DNA of 64,000 bases from Simplicispira lacusdiani (GCF_003604195.1 NZ_QXGR01000003.1:186001-250000), one strand, 5' to 3'. Numbered from the stretch's first letter, positions 29,861 through 38,620 are shown. Notes: generated from the letters alone by a model not told the origin. Numbers and translations: made by a program.

Positions 29861-30922
29861 TCAATCCTCCAGCGCCACGGCCACTTCTTGCACTTCCACG
29901 CCCTCGTCGCGCAAACGCGCGATCGCGCCGCGCAATTGCGCGGCCTCGCCGCTGGCGTACACCGCCAGCGAACCGAAGGTCTGGTCCTGGATCTCGTCCA
30001 CCTGGCCGTGCAGGATGCTCATGTCCAGCCCGTAGCCCCGGATCAGCCGCGACAGGATGGGCTGGTAGGCGCTGTCCCCCGCGTAGGACAGGCGCAGCAA
30101 TTGCCCTTCGGCCCCCTGCCCCGCGCCCCGCAACTGGGCCGCGAGCTTGCGCACATGGTCCAGCACGCTGGCGGGCAGTTCCTGCGGCAGGATCTCCTCG
30201 ATGAGGCTGCGCGTGATGGGCTGCCGGGGGCGCGTGAACACGTCGAGCACGCGGCCCTGCTCCACGATGCGGCCCGCGTCGATCACGGCCACGCGGTCGG
30301 CGATCTGCTTGATGACCTGCATCTGGTGCGTGATGAGCACCACCGTCAGGCCCAGCTCGCGGTTCACCTGGCGCAGCAGGTCGAGGATGGAGCGCGTGGT
30401 CTCGGGGTCCAGCGCCGAGGTGGCCTCGTCCGACAGCAGCACCTGGGGCCGGCTGGCCAGCGCCCGCGCGATGCCCACGCGCTGCTTCTGCCCGCCGCTG
30501 ATCTGCGCCGGATACCGGCCGGCAAGCTGCGCCAGGCCCACCAGTTCGAGCAGCGGGTTCACGCGCTGGGCGATCTCGCCACGCGGCATGCCCGCCAGCT
30601 CCAGCGGCAGCGCCACGTTGTCGAACACGGTGCGCGAGGACAGCAGGTTGAAATGCTGGAACACCATGCCGATGTCGCGCCGCGCGGCGCGCAGCTCGGC
30701 CTCGCCCAGCCGGGTGAGGTCGCGGCCGTTCACGATGACTTCGCCGCGCGTGGGCCGATTGAGCAGGTTGATGGTGCGCACCAGCGAGCTCTTGCCCGCG
30801 CCGCTGCGCCCAATGATGCCGAACACCTCGCCCGGCGTGATGTGCAGGTCGATGCCGCGCAGGGCCTCGACCGGGCCTTGCGGGCCCTGGTAGGTTTGGG
30901 TCAGTCCCCGGATTTCGATCAT
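29861..30922 (-). CDS. metN: Methionine ABC transporter ATP-binding protein
   Basis: ATPase of MetNIQ, 353 residues. Walker [11 protein letters not shown], signature [10 protein letters not shown], Walker [14 protein letters not shown] and the H-loop LITHQMQV are present. The C-terminal NIL/ACT-like domain (about 270-353) is the methionine-sensing domain of MetN. The ATG at 30922 has no purine-rich ribosome site and sits just after a strong hairpin; an in-frame TTG at 30976 would instead translate through the hairpin. Confidence 0.94.
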   Translation of the reverse strand: MIEIRGLTQTYQGPQGPVEALRGIDLHITPGEVFGIIGRSGAGKSSLVRTINLLNRPTRGEVIVNGRDLTRLGEAELRAARRDIGMVFQHFNLLSSRTVFDNVALPLELAGMPRGEIAQRVNPLLELVGLAQLAGRYPAQISGGQKQRVGIARALASRPQVLLSDEATSALDPETTRSILDLLRQVNRELGLTVVLITHQMQVIKQIADRVAVIDAGRIVEQGRVLDVFTRPRQPITRSLIEEILPQELPASVLDHVRKLAAQLRGAGQGAEGQLLRLSYAGDSAYQPILSRLIRGYGLDMSILHGQVDEIQDQTFGSLAVYASGEAAQLRGAIARLRDEGVEVQEVAVALED

Positions 30923-30933
30923 GGAAAGGAAAA

Positions 30934-30965
30934 GGCCGCCCCGCGATGTGTCGCGCGCTGCGGCC
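30934..30965 (-). promoter_or_regulatory. Hairpin followed by pyrimidine tract just before metN
   Basis: On the minus strand GGCCGC and GCGGCC enclose an inner stem CGCGA/TCGCG, followed at once by TTTTCCTTTCC and the metN ATG. It resembles an intrinsic terminator or attenuator placed at the start codon. An AT-rich probable promoter region lies upstream (about 30990-31050). Confidence 0.45.
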
Positions 30966-31161
30966 TGTATCAACAACGATGGCCTGATTCTACAGAAATA
31001 GCATGTAAAACCAAACTATCAAAAAATTAAGTAATAAGACAACGTAGTTATAAAGCGCCCGCAAGGAAGCCGCAGCGGCCCCACGATCGCGGGCCGCGCC
31101 CCGGGCAAGCCACTGGACAAGCGGTGGCTCCTAGAATGAAAGCCCCACAGGATCGCGCACC

Positions 31162-31698
31162 ATGAGCACCAAACCACTGGACCGACTGCTGTTTGCGCAA
31201 GGCGGCGACTGCTTTTTCTGCCGCCAGCCGCTGCCGCGCGAGCAGGCCAGCATCGAGCACCTGGTCGCCACCACCCATGGCGGCAAGGACAACGACGAGA
31301 ACCTCGTGGCCTGCTGCCAGGCGCTCAACACCCTGTTCGGCCGCATGTCGCTCAAGGAAAAGCTCGCCGTCATCCTGCGGCAGAAAGGCGCCTTCCAGTG
31401 CCCGGCCCGGCTGGCGCCCGCCACGGCCAGCGCCGCGCCGCCACCCGCGCCCCAACCCGCCGCCCCGGCCTGCGCTGCCACGCCCCTGCAGGCCGTGCTG
31501 GCCGGACTGCGGAAACGCGGCAACGCCCGCCCGCGCACGCTGGACGCGCTCGCCGCGCTGGTGGCGGACCTGCTGGAGCAGAACGGCTTTGCCGCGCGGG
31601 AAGCCAAGGACGTGCTGGCCCGGCTGCGCGGCCAGCACTACATCGAGGTGCAGGACCGCCGGATCACTGCCTATCTGCTGCCGCCCCGCCAGGGTTGA
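31162..31698 (+). CDS. HNH endonuclease-fold protein with C-terminal helical domain
   Basis: A 178-residue protein. The N-terminal HNH/zinc-finger domain (about 1-75) has CFFC, IEHLVATTHGGKDNDENLVA (HNH core with His and Asn) and a following Cys pair. An Ala/Pro-rich linker (about 80-112) leads to a small basic-helical domain (about 113-178) that looks like a winged helix ending in a beta hairpin (HYIEVQDRRITAYLLP). No methylase or other restriction partner is adjacent. Nuclease activity and role are unknown. Confidence 0.7.
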   Translation: MSTKPLDRLLFAQGGDCFFCRQPLPREQASIEHLVATTHGGKDNDENLVACCQALNTLFGRMSLKEKLAVILRQKGAFQCPARLAPATASAAPPPAPQPAAPACAATPLQAVLAGLRKRGNARPRTLDALAALVADLLEQNGFAAREAKDVLARLRGQHYIEVQDRRITAYLLPPRQG

Positions 31699-31722
31699 GG
31701 CAGCACCCCATCCGCCTCGAAT

Positions 31723-31776
31723 GCTATCTATTTGATAGCTTACAGCGCTTTATCCATGGGCTGAAACGGCATTTTC
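31723..31776 (+). repeat. Dispersed ATAGC/AGCGCT repeat copy
   Basis: GCTAT-CTATTTG-ATAGC is followed by TTACAGCGCTTTA, CCATGGGCTG and CGGCATTTTC. It lies between the HNH gene and the convergent MFS gene. Confidence 0.75.
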
Positions 31777-31786
31777 ATCACATATC

Positions 31787-33175
31787 TCAGGGCGCCGCAT
31801 GGCGCAGCCGTCGCAGGCTGAACCCCGCCGCCACGCAAGCGAAAAGCGCCGCCAGCCCCAGCGCGATGACCGGGCCGCGCCCGTCGTGCGCGTTGACCAC
31901 GCTGAAAATCATGGCCAGCAGCACCGCGCCCGTGGTCTGCCCGGTGAGCCGTGCCGTACCCAGCATGCCGCTGGCCCCGCCCGAGCGGTGCACCGGCGCC
32001 GAGGTCACGATGGTGTGGTTGTTGGGCGACTGGAACAGCCCGAAACCGATGCCGCACAGCGCCATGCGCCACACGATATCCATCCCCGTGGGCTGCGCGG
32101 GCAACAGCGCCAGCAGCGCCAGGCCCAGCGCGAACAGACCCAGGCCGATGCCGCCCAGCAAGCCGTCCGGGTAGCGGCCGATGAGACGCCCGGCCAGCGG
32201 CGCCGCCACCACCGTGCCCAACGGCCAGGCCGTGATGAGCAGGCCCGCCTCCACCGGCGAGCGGCCCAGCCCGTCGAGCAGGAAAAACGGCAGGCCCACA
32301 TAGGCCAGCATCTGCGCGGCGAACGCGCCCACCGAGGTACACATCGACAGGCGGAATACCGGAATGCGCAGCAGGTCCACCGGGAACAGCGGCACCGGCA
32401 GCGCCCATTGGCGCCGCAGGTACACCACGCCCACGGCGATGCCAGCCGCCAGCAGCGCCAGCGCCGTGGCCAGCCCGGCGGGCGTGGGCGCCGAGCCCGC
32501 GCGCGTGCCCAGCATGTCGGCGCCGAGGAACACCAGGCCGAACATCAACACGTTCATCAGCACATCGGGCCACGACAGGCCCGCGCCCTGCGGCCGCGCC
32601 GTGGCGTTGTGCGGCAGCGCCACGTAGCCCATGCCCAGCACCAGCAGGCCCAGCGGCAGGTTGAGCGCGAACAGCCAGGGCCAGGGCCCCAGCGAGAGGA
32701 TGAGCGCCGACACGCTGGGCCCGGCCACCGAGGCCGTGGCCACCACCACCGAATTGAGCGCCACGCCGCGCCCAAGCAGGTGGGCCGGGTAGATGCGCCG
32801 CACCAGCGCCGCGTTCACGCCCATGATGCCGGCCGAGCCCAGCCCCTGCACCGCGCGCCAGAAGGCCAGCGACGGCAGCGAGTCGGCCAGCACGCAGCCC
32901 AGCGACGCTCCGGTGAACAGCGCCAGCCCGCTGAGATACACCCGGCGATAACCCACCAGGTCCCCCAGCATGGCACAGGGCAGCAGCAGCCCCAGCGTGG
33001 CCACCTGGTAGGCGTTGACCACCCACACCGACTGCGCCGCGCTGGCCTGCAGGTCGCGCGCGATGCCGGGCAGCGCAAGGTTGACGATGGTGCTGTCGAG
33101 CACCGACATGGCGATGCCCATCACGATGACAAGCATGGCGCGCAGACGCGCGCGGGGAGGAAGACCGTCTTGCAT
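31787..33175 (-). CDS. MFS transporter, DHA2/EmrB-like
   Basis: Inner-membrane proton-coupled exporter, 462 residues from the ATG at 33175. The first helix carries IVMGIAMSVLDSTIVNLALP, the EmrB/QacA signature. Motif A (GDLVGYRRVYLSG) and motif C-like GLGSAGIMGVNAALV follow, with 13-14 hydrophobic segments in all. Substrates of this family are drugs or toxic metabolites. No membrane-fusion or outer-membrane partner and no regulator lies beside it. Confidence 0.9.
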   Translation of the reverse strand: MQDGLPPRARLRAMLVIVMGIAMSVLDSTIVNLALPGIARDLQASAAQSVWVVNAYQVATLGLLLPCAMLGDLVGYRRVYLSGLALFTGASLGCVLADSLPSLAFWRAVQGLGSAGIMGVNAALVRRIYPAHLLGRGVALNSVVVATASVAGPSVSALILSLGPWPWLFALNLPLGLLVLGMGYVALPHNATARPQGAGLSWPDVLMNVLMFGLVFLGADMLGTRAGSAPTPAGLATALALLAAGIAVGVVYLRRQWALPVPLFPVDLLRIPVFRLSMCTSVGAFAAQMLAYVGLPFFLLDGLGRSPVEAGLLITAWPLGTVVAAPLAGRLIGRYPDGLLGGIGLGLFALGLALLALLPAQPTGMDIVWRMALCGIGFGLFQSPNNHTIVTSAPVHRSGGASGMLGTARLTGQTTGAVLLAMIFSVVNAHDGRGPVIALGLAALFACVAAGFSLRRLRHAAP

Positions 33176-33461
33176 GGAAAAGAAAGCGCATCCGGGCAGC
33201 GCGGCAAGGTCACGGCGCAATGGCGGAAGGCGAGCCGGGATTGTCGCGCGCCAGCCACCGCCGCGCAGCCGTTGGCGCGGAGCCCCCAGGCGGGGTATGC
33301 CAAGGGTTGACACGCAAGGCGTGCAGCGCGGCAATAGCCGTGGCTCTTGCGAGGATAAGCAACGCGGTGGACGGCCCGAGACCGCAGATGCACACGGTGT
33401 GGCGATTCGTGCAGGGCATCCTTAAGTCCTGGTTAATGCGCGGCTTCTAGAGTCGGCCGCC

Positions 33462-33815
33462 ATGACGCACTCCCACCGCTCCCGTCGCCCGTCCATCGCC
33501 GCTTCGCTGGCCCTGCCTGCCCTGCTGGGGCTCCTGTGCACCTGCGCACCGGTTCACGCCAGCGCACCCACCGAGAAAGTGGTCTGCACCGACGCGCCGC
33601 GCTCACAGTGGATGAGCGAGGCCCGGGCGCGCGAGATCTTCGGCGCCTCGCGCTTCGTGGCCGTGAAATTCAAGGTCTCCAAGGGCAACTGCCACGAGTT
33701 CTATGCCGTGGACGCCCAGGGCGGCGTGGTCGAGGCCTACCTGCACCCGGTCACGGGCCAGGAAATCCGCGCCACGCGCATCCCGGCGCAGGAAAAAGCC
33801 CCACCGAAGCCCTGA
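33462..33815 (+). CDS. Small secreted PepSY domain protein
   Basis: A 117-residue periplasmic protein. A signal peptide (ASLALPALLGLLCTCAPVHA) is followed by one PepSY-like domain, WMSEARAREIFGASRFVAVK through GGVVEAYLHPVTGQEI. Single-domain PepSY proteins are often metal- or peptidase-associated, but nothing here fixes the function. It is convergent with the LLM monooxygenase gene, whose stop is 13 bp away. Confidence 0.7.
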   Translation: MTHSHRSRRPSIAASLALPALLGLLCTCAPVHASAPTEKVVCTDAPRSQWMSEARAREIFGASRFVAVKFKVSKGNCHEFYAVDAQGGVVEAYLHPVTGQEIRATRIPAQEKAPPKP

Positions 33816-33828
33816 CCTGCGCGCGGTG

Positions 33829-35202
33829 TCACGCCGCGGTGGCCACCAGACGCTCGGCCTGCTGACGGCGCGCCTGCGCCGGGTGCGGCGGCCGGGGCAG
33901 GCCCAGGTGCTCGCGCAGGGTGCGGCCGGTGTACGCGGTGCGGAACAGGCCGCGCCGCTGCAGCTCGGGGATCACCAGCGCCACGAAGTCCTGCAGGTCA
34001 TAGGGCAGCGTGGGCGCCATCACGTTGAAGCCGTCGGCCGCGCCGATGGTGAACCAGTGCTCCAGCTCGTCGGCGATGGACTGCGGCGTGCCCACCACCG
34101 TCCAGTGGCCGCGCGCCGTGGCCACGCGCTGGTAGAGCTGGCGCAGCGTGAGGTTCTCGCGCCGCGCCAGGCCCAGAAACAGCGCCTGGCGGCTCTGCCA
34201 GCCCTCGGTAGGCGGCAGGTCGGGCACGGGGCCGTCGAGTGGGTAGGCCGAGAAGTCGAAGCCGCCGACAAAGCTCGACAGCAGCCCCAGGCCCACCGAG
34301 GGCTCGATCAGCGACTGCAGGCGCTCGTACTTCTCCTGCGCCTCGGCCTGGGTGCGCCCCACCACGGGCGAAACACCGGGCAGGATCTTGAGCGCGTCCG
34401 GTGCGCGGCCGTGCGCCGGCAGGCGGCTCTTGAGGCTGCTGTAGAAGGCGCGCGCGTCCTCCACCGACTGGTGCGCGGTGAACACCAGTTCGGCGGTGGC
34501 GGCGGCCAGTTCCTGTCCGTCCTCGGAAGACCCCGCCTGCACCATCACCGGGTAGCCCTGCACCGGACGCTGGCTCTGCAGCGCGCCTTGCACCTGGTAA
34601 TGCTTGCCCCGGTGGTCGAGCCGGTGCAGCTTGGCCGGGTCGAAGTAGCGGTCGCCCACCTTGTCGAACAGCGGCGCATCGTCCTCGAAGCTGTCCCACA
34701 GGCCCTTGACCACGTCCACGTACTCGCGCGCCTTCTCGTAGCGGCTGGCGTGGCTGATCTGCTGGTCCAGGCCGAAGATGCGCGCCTCGTGGTCCGAGCC
34801 CGAGGTGACCAGGTTCCAGCCCGCGCGGCCGCCGCTCAGGTGGTCCAGCGTGGCCACCTTGCGCGCCAGGTGGTAGGGCGGCAGGTAGGTGGTGGAGACC
34901 GTGCCCACCAGGCCGATGCGCTCGGTCACGCCGGCCAGCGCGGTCAGCAGTTCCAGCGGCTCGAACTGGTGCGGCGGCACGTTGCGCGCCAGCGCCTCGG
35001 CGGGCGCGCCGGGCAGGCCCATGGTGTCGGCGCTGAAGATGGCGTCGAACAGGCCCGCCTCGGCGATGCGCGCCAGGTTCTTGTAGTGCTGCGGGCGCAG
35101 CGCGGCGGCGGGGTCCACGTCCGGGTGGCGCCAGGCCGCGATGTGGTGGCCGACGCCGAACAGGAAGGCGCCGAGGTGGAGTTGACGGGGTGCGGTGCTC
35201 AT
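33829..35202 (-). CDS. LLM-class flavin monooxygenase, NtaA/SnaA/DszA family
   Basis: FMNH2-dependent monooxygenase, 457 residues. The N-terminus (QLHLGAFLFGVGHHIAAWRH) and LVTSGSDHEARIFG place it in the NtaA/SnaA/DszA family (nitrilotriacetate, pristinamycin, dibenzothiophene sulfone) rather than the shorter SsuD alkanesulfonate enzymes. It is the last gene of an operon with sulfonate transporter genes and an FMN reductase, so it probably opens a sulfone, sulfonate or related organosulfur compound to release sulfite, using FMNH2 from the reductase at 38621. The precise substrate is unknown. An alternative longer frame upstream is not supported. Confidence 0.85.
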   Translation of the reverse strand: MSTAPRQLHLGAFLFGVGHHIAAWRHPDVDPAAALRPQHYKNLARIAEAGLFDAIFSADTMGLPGAPAEALARNVPPHQFEPLELLTALAGVTERIGLVGTVSTTYLPPYHLARKVATLDHLSGGRAGWNLVTSGSDHEARIFGLDQQISHASRYEKAREYVDVVKGLWDSFEDDAPLFDKVGDRYFDPAKLHRLDHRGKHYQVQGALQSQRPVQGYPVMVQAGSSEDGQELAAATAELVFTAHQSVEDARAFYSSLKSRLPAHGRAPDALKILPGVSPVVGRTQAEAQEKYERLQSLIEPSVGLGLLSSFVGGFDFSAYPLDGPVPDLPPTEGWQSRQALFLGLARRENLTLRQLYQRVATARGHWTVVGTPQSIADELEHWFTIGAADGFNVMAPTLPYDLQDFVALVIPELQRRGLFRTAYTGRTLREHLGLPRPPHPAQARRQQAERLVATAA

Positions 35203-35236
35203 GGGTGGGGCCTTTCGTCTGGACAGGGATGGGTGC

Positions 35237-35452
35237 CTACAGCTTGGCGATGGAGACTTCGGTGGACTTGACGAGCGCGACCACGTCGGAGCCCACGACG
35301 AGGCCCAGGTCGTCCACAGAGCGGGTGGTGATGACCGAGGTGACGATGCCCCACGGGGTCTCGACATCGACCTCGGAGACGACGTCGCCACGGATGATTT
35401 CGCGCACCTTGCCCTTGAACTGGTTGCGCACGTTGATGGCTTGGATGGACAT
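35237..35452 (-). CDS. TOBE-domain (molbindin-like) small protein
   Basis: A single TOBE/Mop domain of 71 residues: MSIQAINVRNQFKGKVREII through ALVKSTEVSIAKL. Such domains bind molybdate or tungstate as oligomers in the cytoplasm. The start has AAGGAG upstream. It lies between ssuB and the LLM monooxygenase gene in the same operon. TOBE genes recur in sulfonate clusters, perhaps for oxyanion buffering or gene control. The role here is inference. Confidence 0.85.
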   Translation of the reverse strand: MSIQAINVRNQFKGKVREIIRGDVVSEVDVETPWGIVTSVITTRSVDDLGLVVGSDVVALVKSTEVSIAKL

Positions 35453-35501
35453 GGTTTTCTCCTTGAAAAGTCCGTTGAAAAAGGTGTTGCAGAAGGGGCG
35501 G

Positions 35502-36314
35502 TCAGATCGCCCAGCGCAGCCCGTGGGCGGGCACGCCGGGCCAGGGGTCGATGGGTATCGCGGGCTCGGGGGCGGGCTTTTGCAGCACGCGGTCGAGGAT
35601 GCGTTGCTCCAGCGCGGCAAAGGCGGCGTCGTGCACGCGCGGGCGCGGCAGGTCGATGCGCTGGTCCAGCGCGATGCGGCCGTCCTCGATCAGCACCACG
35701 CGGTCGGCCAGGGCCACGGCCTCCTGCACGTCGTGCGTGACCAGCAGCGCGGTGAAGCCATTGGCACGCCACAGGCTTTCGATGAGCCGGTGCATCTCGA
35801 TGCGCGTGAGCGCGTCGAGCGCGCCCAGGGGCTCGTCGAGCAGCAGCAGGCGCGGCTGGTGCACCAGCGCCCGGGCCAGGGCCACGCGCTGGCGCTGGCC
35901 GCCCGACAGGCGCGCGGGCCATTCGCCCTGGCGCTCGCCCAGGCCCACCTGCTCCAGCACCGTGGCGGCCAAGGCATGCTGGCTGCGGGGCAGGCCCAGC
36001 GCCACGTTGTCCAGCACACGCTTCCAGGGCAGCAGGCGCGCCTCCTGGAACATGATGCGGGTGGCCTGCGACAGCCCCGTCAGCGGCGCGCCGTCCAGCC
36101 GGATCTCGCCGCTGCTGGCGGATTCAAGCCCCGCCACCAGGCGCAGCAGCGTGCTCTTGCCGCAGCCGCTGCGGCCCACGATGGCGACGAACTCGCCGGG
36201 CGCGATGTGCAGTTGCGTCTGGCGCAGCACCTCGCGCTGGCCGTAGCGCTTGCCCAGGCCGGAAATGTCCAGGCGCACGCCACCGAAAGGGGATTGTTGG
36301 TTTTCTGAAGTCAA
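35502..36314 (-). CDS. ssuB: Aliphatic sulfonate ABC transporter ATP-binding protein
   Basis: ATPase of 270 residues, with Walker [12 protein letters not shown], the Q-loop region [20 protein letters not shown] (diagnostic for SsuB/TauB), signature [11 protein letters not shown] and Walker [13 protein letters not shown]. It follows ssuC after about 190 bp that hold two repeat elements, so transcription from ssuC into ssuB must cross them. Confidence 0.94.
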   Translation of the reverse strand: MTSENQQSPFGGVRLDISGLGKRYGQREVLRQTQLHIAPGEFVAIVGRSGCGKSTLLRLVAGLESASSGEIRLDGAPLTGLSQATRIMFQEARLLPWKRVLDNVALGLPRSQHALAATVLEQVGLGERQGEWPARLSGGQRQRVALARALVHQPRLLLLDEPLGALDALTRIEMHRLIESLWRANGFTALLVTHDVQEAVALADRVVLIEDGRIALDQRIDLPRPRVHDAAFAALEQRILDRVLQKPAPEPAIPIDPWPGVPAHGLRWAI

Positions 36315-36360
36315 AGGGGCCTCCCGCGCCCGTCTATCGGGCGCTAGTAGCTATAAAAAA
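36312..36360 (-). repeat. Dispersed ATAGC/AGCGCT repeat copy
   Basis: On the minus strand TTTTTTATAGCTACTA is followed by GCGCCC-GATAGAC-GGGCGC and GGGAGGCCCCTTTG. The central stem differs in sequence from other copies but stays perfectly paired. It lies between ssuC and ssuB and reaches the ssuB start. Confidence 0.7.
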
Positions 36361-36394
36361 GGGAGTTATCGAGACACAGCCCGAGCACTTGGCG

Positions 36395-36511
36395 CGGCCC
36401 CAGGCGCGGGACGCCGCGCAAGGGCCGCCCCGCAGCGCTGGCGTCGTCCCCCTTCCCGAAGCGCGCAGCGCGTAGAGAGAAGGGGGAAGCCGCGCAGCGG
36501 CTCAGGGGGTT
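36395..36511 (-). repeat. Second dispersed repeat family, copy 1
   Basis: About 117 bp on the minus strand: ACCCCCTGA, then an imperfect GC hairpin between CTTCCCCCTTCTC and GGGAAGGGGGACG, then CAGCGCTGCGGGGCGGCCCT, TGCGCGGCGTCC and CCTGGGGCC. It overlaps the 3' end of ssuC; the repeat's ACCCCCTGA supplies the last codons and stop of ssuC. Copies 2 and 3 are at 42645-42759 and 49643-49761. Confidence 0.8.
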
Positions 36512-37347
36512 GCATACCCTGGATGCCAGCGCAGCCACCAGCGTTCGAGCGCCTTGGCAAACCAGTCGGCCAGCTTGCCCAGCAGCGCGTAGAGCAGGAT
36601 GCCCACGAGCACGATGTCGGTCTGCAGGAACTCGCGCGCGTTCATGGTCAAGTAGCCGATGCCGGCCTGCGCCGAGATGGTCTCGGCCACGATCAGGATC
36701 ACCCACATCAGCCCGAGCGAGAAGCGCAGCCCCACCAGGATGGACGACAGCGCGCCGGGCAGGATGATCTGGCGGTAGAGCTGCCAGCGGTTCAGGCCAT
36801 AGGTGCGCCCCATCTCGATCAACCCTGGGTCCACGCCGCGGATGCCGTGGAAGGTGTTGAGGTAGATCGGGAAGAACACCGACACGGCGATGAGGAACAG
36901 CTTGGCCGCCTCGTCGATGCCGAACCACAGGATCACCAGCGGAATCAGCGCCAGCGCCGGGATGTTGCGCACCATCTGGATGCTGGTGTCGAGCAGCGCC
37001 TCGGCCCAGCGCGCCGAGCCCGTGAGCAGGCCCAGCACCAGCCCCAGCCCGCCACCGATGGCCAGCCCGGTGAGCGCCCGACCGGCGCTGACCTGCACAT
37101 GCGTCCACAGCTCGCCCGAGGCGGCGAGTACACCGGCGGCGCGCACCACGTCCAGCGGCGCGGGCAGCACGCGGCTGGACAGCCAGCCCCATTGCGCAGC
37201 AACTTGCCACAGGGTGACCAGCGCCACGGGCACAAGCCAGGGCAGGCACCGACGGGCCGCCCCCCAGGCATGGCGCCGGGCAGCGAGCCCCCAGGCGGGA
37301 GAAAGGATGGCGGAGGGTGGCGGTCCGGCAAGGGTCTTGGTGGTCAT
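36502..37347 (-). CDS. ssuC: Aliphatic sulfonate ABC transporter permease
   Basis: Inner-membrane permease of 281 residues with about six helices. QMVRNIPALALIPLVILWFG and the EAA-like loop GRTYGLNRWQLYRQIILPGA are typical of SsuC/TauC. The ATG at 37347 follows CGGAGAACCGC. The extreme C-terminus is encoded by the start of a dispersed repeat. Confidence 0.94.
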   Translation of the reverse strand: MTTKTLAGPPPSAILSPAWGLAARRHAWGAARRCLPWLVPVALVTLWQVAAQWGWLSSRVLPAPLDVVRAAGVLAASGELWTHVQVSAGRALTGLAIGGGLGLVLGLLTGSARWAEALLDTSIQMVRNIPALALIPLVILWFGIDEAAKLFLIAVSVFFPIYLNTFHGIRGVDPGLIEMGRTYGLNRWQLYRQIILPGALSSILVGLRFSLGLMWVILIVAETISAQAGIGYLTMNAREFLQTDIVLVGILLYALLGKLADWFAKALERWWLRWHPGYATP

Positions 37348-37372
37348 GCGGTTCTCCGGTGCGGTGGACGGG

Positions 37373-37513
37373 TCAGTACGAGATGGCGAAGCCGGCCCGG
37401 GGGGCGCGGCGCAGCACGCGGCGCTGCCGGGGGTGCAGGCCCCAGGCGTTGGCCGTGGTTTCCAGCAGGCGCTGCAGGCGCTCATGCAGGGGGAAGGACA
37501 CAGGGGTGTTCAT
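37373..37513 (-). CDS. 46-residue hypothetical protein in the sulfonate operon
   Basis: A short ORF between ssuA and ssuC. It starts with ATG at 37513, 10 nt after a strong AAGGAG, and ends 25 bp before ssuC. The product begins MNTPVSFPLHERLQRLLETT, continues NAWGLHPRQRRVLRRAPRAG and ends FAISY: an amphipathic helix followed by a very basic stretch, with no signal or membrane segment. Placement, ribosome site and tight spacing support translation; function is unknown. It could be a small accessory peptide, or serve to couple translation of ssuA and ssuC. Confidence 0.65.
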   Translation of the reverse strand: MNTPVSFPLHERLQRLLETTANAWGLHPRQRRVLRRAPRAGFAISY

Positions 37514-37534
37514 GGCGTGTGCTCCTTGGCGCGA

Positions 37535-38500
37535 TCAACCCAGGTCCACCGGCGCGGCGTGCAGCAGGTTGAGCTTTTTCGGGATCAACTTGAGTTCGAA
37601 AAAGGTGTCGGCAATCTGCTGTTGCTCGGCCAGGATCTCGGGCGTGACCGGCCCCACGCCAAAGCGCGCGCGCCCCAGGTACAGATCGGTGATGGCCTTG
37701 TCCAGCCCCAGCACCGCCGACAGCTCCGTGGCCGCAGCCTCCTTGTTCTTCGAGGCCCAGGTGTCGATGCCGTTGAGCTCCTCGATGGCGATGCGCAGCA
37801 CGTCGGTGCTCCGGGTGGCGAACTCGCGCGAGGTGAAGTAGTAGGCGCGGTTGTTCACCACGCCCGTGGCATCGACCAGCAGGCGCGCGTCCAGCGTCTT
37901 CTGGGCGGCGGCGAGGAAGGGGTCCCAGATGATCCAGGCATCCACGGCGCCCCGCTCGAAGGCGGCGCGCGCATCGGCCGGGGCCAGGAACACGGATTGC
38001 ACGTCGCCGTACTTCAGGCCGTGCTTTTCCAGCAGCTTGACCAGGAAGTACTGCACGTTCGAGCCCTTGTTGTAGGCCACGCGCTTGCCCTTGAGGTCGG
38101 CCACGGAGCGGATGCTGGAACCCTGGGGCACGATCACCGCCTCCAGCGCCGGGCGCGGCACCGTGGCGCCCGCGTAGACCAGCGGCGCCCCGGCGGCCTG
38201 CGCAAAGATGGGCGGCGCCTCGCCCACGTCGCCGAAGTCGATGGAGCCGACGTTGAGCGCTTCGAGCTGCACCGGCCCGGCGGTGAACTCGGTCCAGGTG
38301 ACCTTCACGCCCAGCGGCGCCAGGCGCTTTTCCAGCGTGCCGCGCCCCTTGAGGATGGACAGCCAGCCCTTCTGGTGGCCGATGCGCAGCACGCGGCCAC
38401 CCTGCTGGGCCAGGACGCCGCTGCTGGCGCCCAGCGCGGTGGCGGCCAGACCGGTGGCAAGAATCTGGCGACGGGTGAACGATGGCTTGAAAGAGGTCAT
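37535..38500 (-). CDS. ssuA: Aliphatic sulfonate-binding protein
   Basis: Periplasmic binding protein of 321 residues. A twin-arginine-like signal (FTRRQILATGLAATALGASS) is followed by LRIGHQKGWLSILKGRGTLE, the SsuA N-terminal fold, and GEAPPIFAQAAGAPLVYAGA. It delivers sulfonates to SsuBC. The ATG at 38500 is preferred over a GTG at 38563. It lies 120 bp downstream of the FMN reductase gene on the same strand. Confidence 0.93.
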   Translation of the reverse strand: MTSFKPSFTRRQILATGLAATALGASSGVLAQQGGRVLRIGHQKGWLSILKGRGTLEKRLAPLGVKVTWTEFTAGPVQLEALNVGSIDFGDVGEAPPIFAQAAGAPLVYAGATVPRPALEAVIVPQGSSIRSVADLKGKRVAYNKGSNVQYFLVKLLEKHGLKYGDVQSVFLAPADARAAFERGAVDAWIIWDPFLAAAQKTLDARLLVDATGVVNNRAYYFTSREFATRSTDVLRIAIEELNGIDTWASKNKEAAATELSAVLGLDKAITDLYLGRARFGVGPVTPEILAEQQQIADTFFELKLIPKKLNLLHAAPVDLG

Positions 38501-38620
38501 GAAAATACTCCGAGGGGTCGTTGCGCGGGCAAGGCTCCGCCCTTGCCGCGTGCGCGGGTTCAAAAAAATGGGGACAGGGGAAGGATTCAGGCCGGGCCGG
38601 TGCGCCCAGGCCTCAGGGCG

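Noticed and set aside
38525..38552. GC hairpin between the FMN reductase gene and ssuA as a terminator
   Set aside because: The stem is present (GGCAAGG/CCTTGCC) but no T-run follows on the coding strand, and the genes look co-directional and co-functional.
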